A stretch of DNA of 64,000 nt from Deltaproteobacteria bacterium (GTDB lineage: Bacteria > Desulfobacterota > Binatia > UBA1149 > JAJCZL01). The notes beneath the pieces were generated by a model, which saw only the letters and a list, made by a program, of their open reading frames with translations, was not told the origin of the DNA and did no database searches. Where the stretch lies: positions 1 to 64,000 of the forward strand of contig JAJCZL010000056.1 of the NCBI GenBank assembly GCA_029262415.1, written 5' to 3'. Positions 63,971-64,000 of the stretch are shown piece after piece (the first letter of the stretch is position 1; each line of letters opens with the position of its first letter). The position numbers and the translations under genes are program-made.

Positions 63971-64000
63971 ATGTTGACGGCCTATGTCGAGCGTACGTCG
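63971..64000 (+). CDS. Start of a further gene (cut by the window end)
   Basis: Ten open codons from ATG 63971 read MLTAYVERTS up to the window end, four bases after the mutM stop. Y-x-ERT near the N-terminus resembles the beginning of ceramidase-like membrane proteins, but ten residues are too few to decide. Confidence 0.3.
   Translation, partial: MLTAYVERTS

Overview
The window is 64 kb of gene-dense, high-GC DNA from a Gram-negative bacterium. The outer-membrane LPS translocon gene lptD, a complete set of type II secretion (T2SS) structural genes with a secretin, and a bifunctional penicillin-binding protein point to a double membrane. A CarD regulator, a DUF1844 protein and the merged str-S10-spc-alpha ribosomal layout fit a deltaproteobacterial-grade lineage (Desulfobacterota, Myxococcota, Binatota or similar). 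That placement is inference; the sequence alone does not fix the phylum. Almost every gene is on the + strand, spacing is tight, and GTG or TTG starts are common. I see no rRNA, tRNA, CRISPR array, insertion sequence or phage gene. No gene-free stretch exceeds 300 bases.

Region 1 (1-15158) is the end of tuf followed by the whole S10-spc-alpha ribosomal run: rpsJ, rplC, rplD, rplW, rplB, rpsS, rplV, rpsC, rplP, rpmC, rpsQ, rplN, rplX, rplE, rpsN, rpsH, rplF, rplR, rpsE, rpmD, rplO, secY, adk, map, rpmJ, rpsM, rpsK, rpsD, rpoA, rplQ. It ends in a good intrinsic terminator. infA is not between map and rpmJ. S17 carries a 44-residue tail. S4, S14 and L36 are all the zinc-binding forms.

Region 2 (15194-28987) runs argS, a SPOR-domain membrane protein, trpE-trpD-trpC-trpF-trpB-trpA, folC, lptD, a sugar-phosphate-type cupin and a COG0523 (CobW-like) metallochaperone GTPase. 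trpG is missing from the trp cluster and accD from the common trpA-accD-folC order. A perfect 11-bp hairpin sits on the trpC stop codon.

Region 3 (29005-50324) is a T2SS locus: gspE, then gspF, G, H, I, J, K, L, M, C and D. Between gspE and gspF lies a six-gene cassette of four glycosyltransferases, an alkaline-phosphatase-superfamily hydrolase and an 1136-residue membrane protein with a TPR tail. This interleaving of surface-glycan and secretion genes is one of two candidates for an undescribed system. The other is directly downstream: a 468-residue protein joining a two-cluster ferredoxin, membrane segments and an HSP20-like C-terminal domain, followed by pyrD.

Region 4 (52816-55979) has carD with a clear sigma70-type promoter and a strong intrinsic terminator, then ispD, which converges on a minus-strand cysK-larE pair. 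Region 5 (56220-64000) is an envelope and housekeeping run: DUF1844 protein, HtrA/DegP protease, a class A penicillin-binding protein, a TPR lipoprotein, tsaD, rsmA, mutM, and the first codons of another gene. From argS to pyrD (about 37 kb) I see no convincing intrinsic terminator, so long read-through transcripts or internal promoters are likely.
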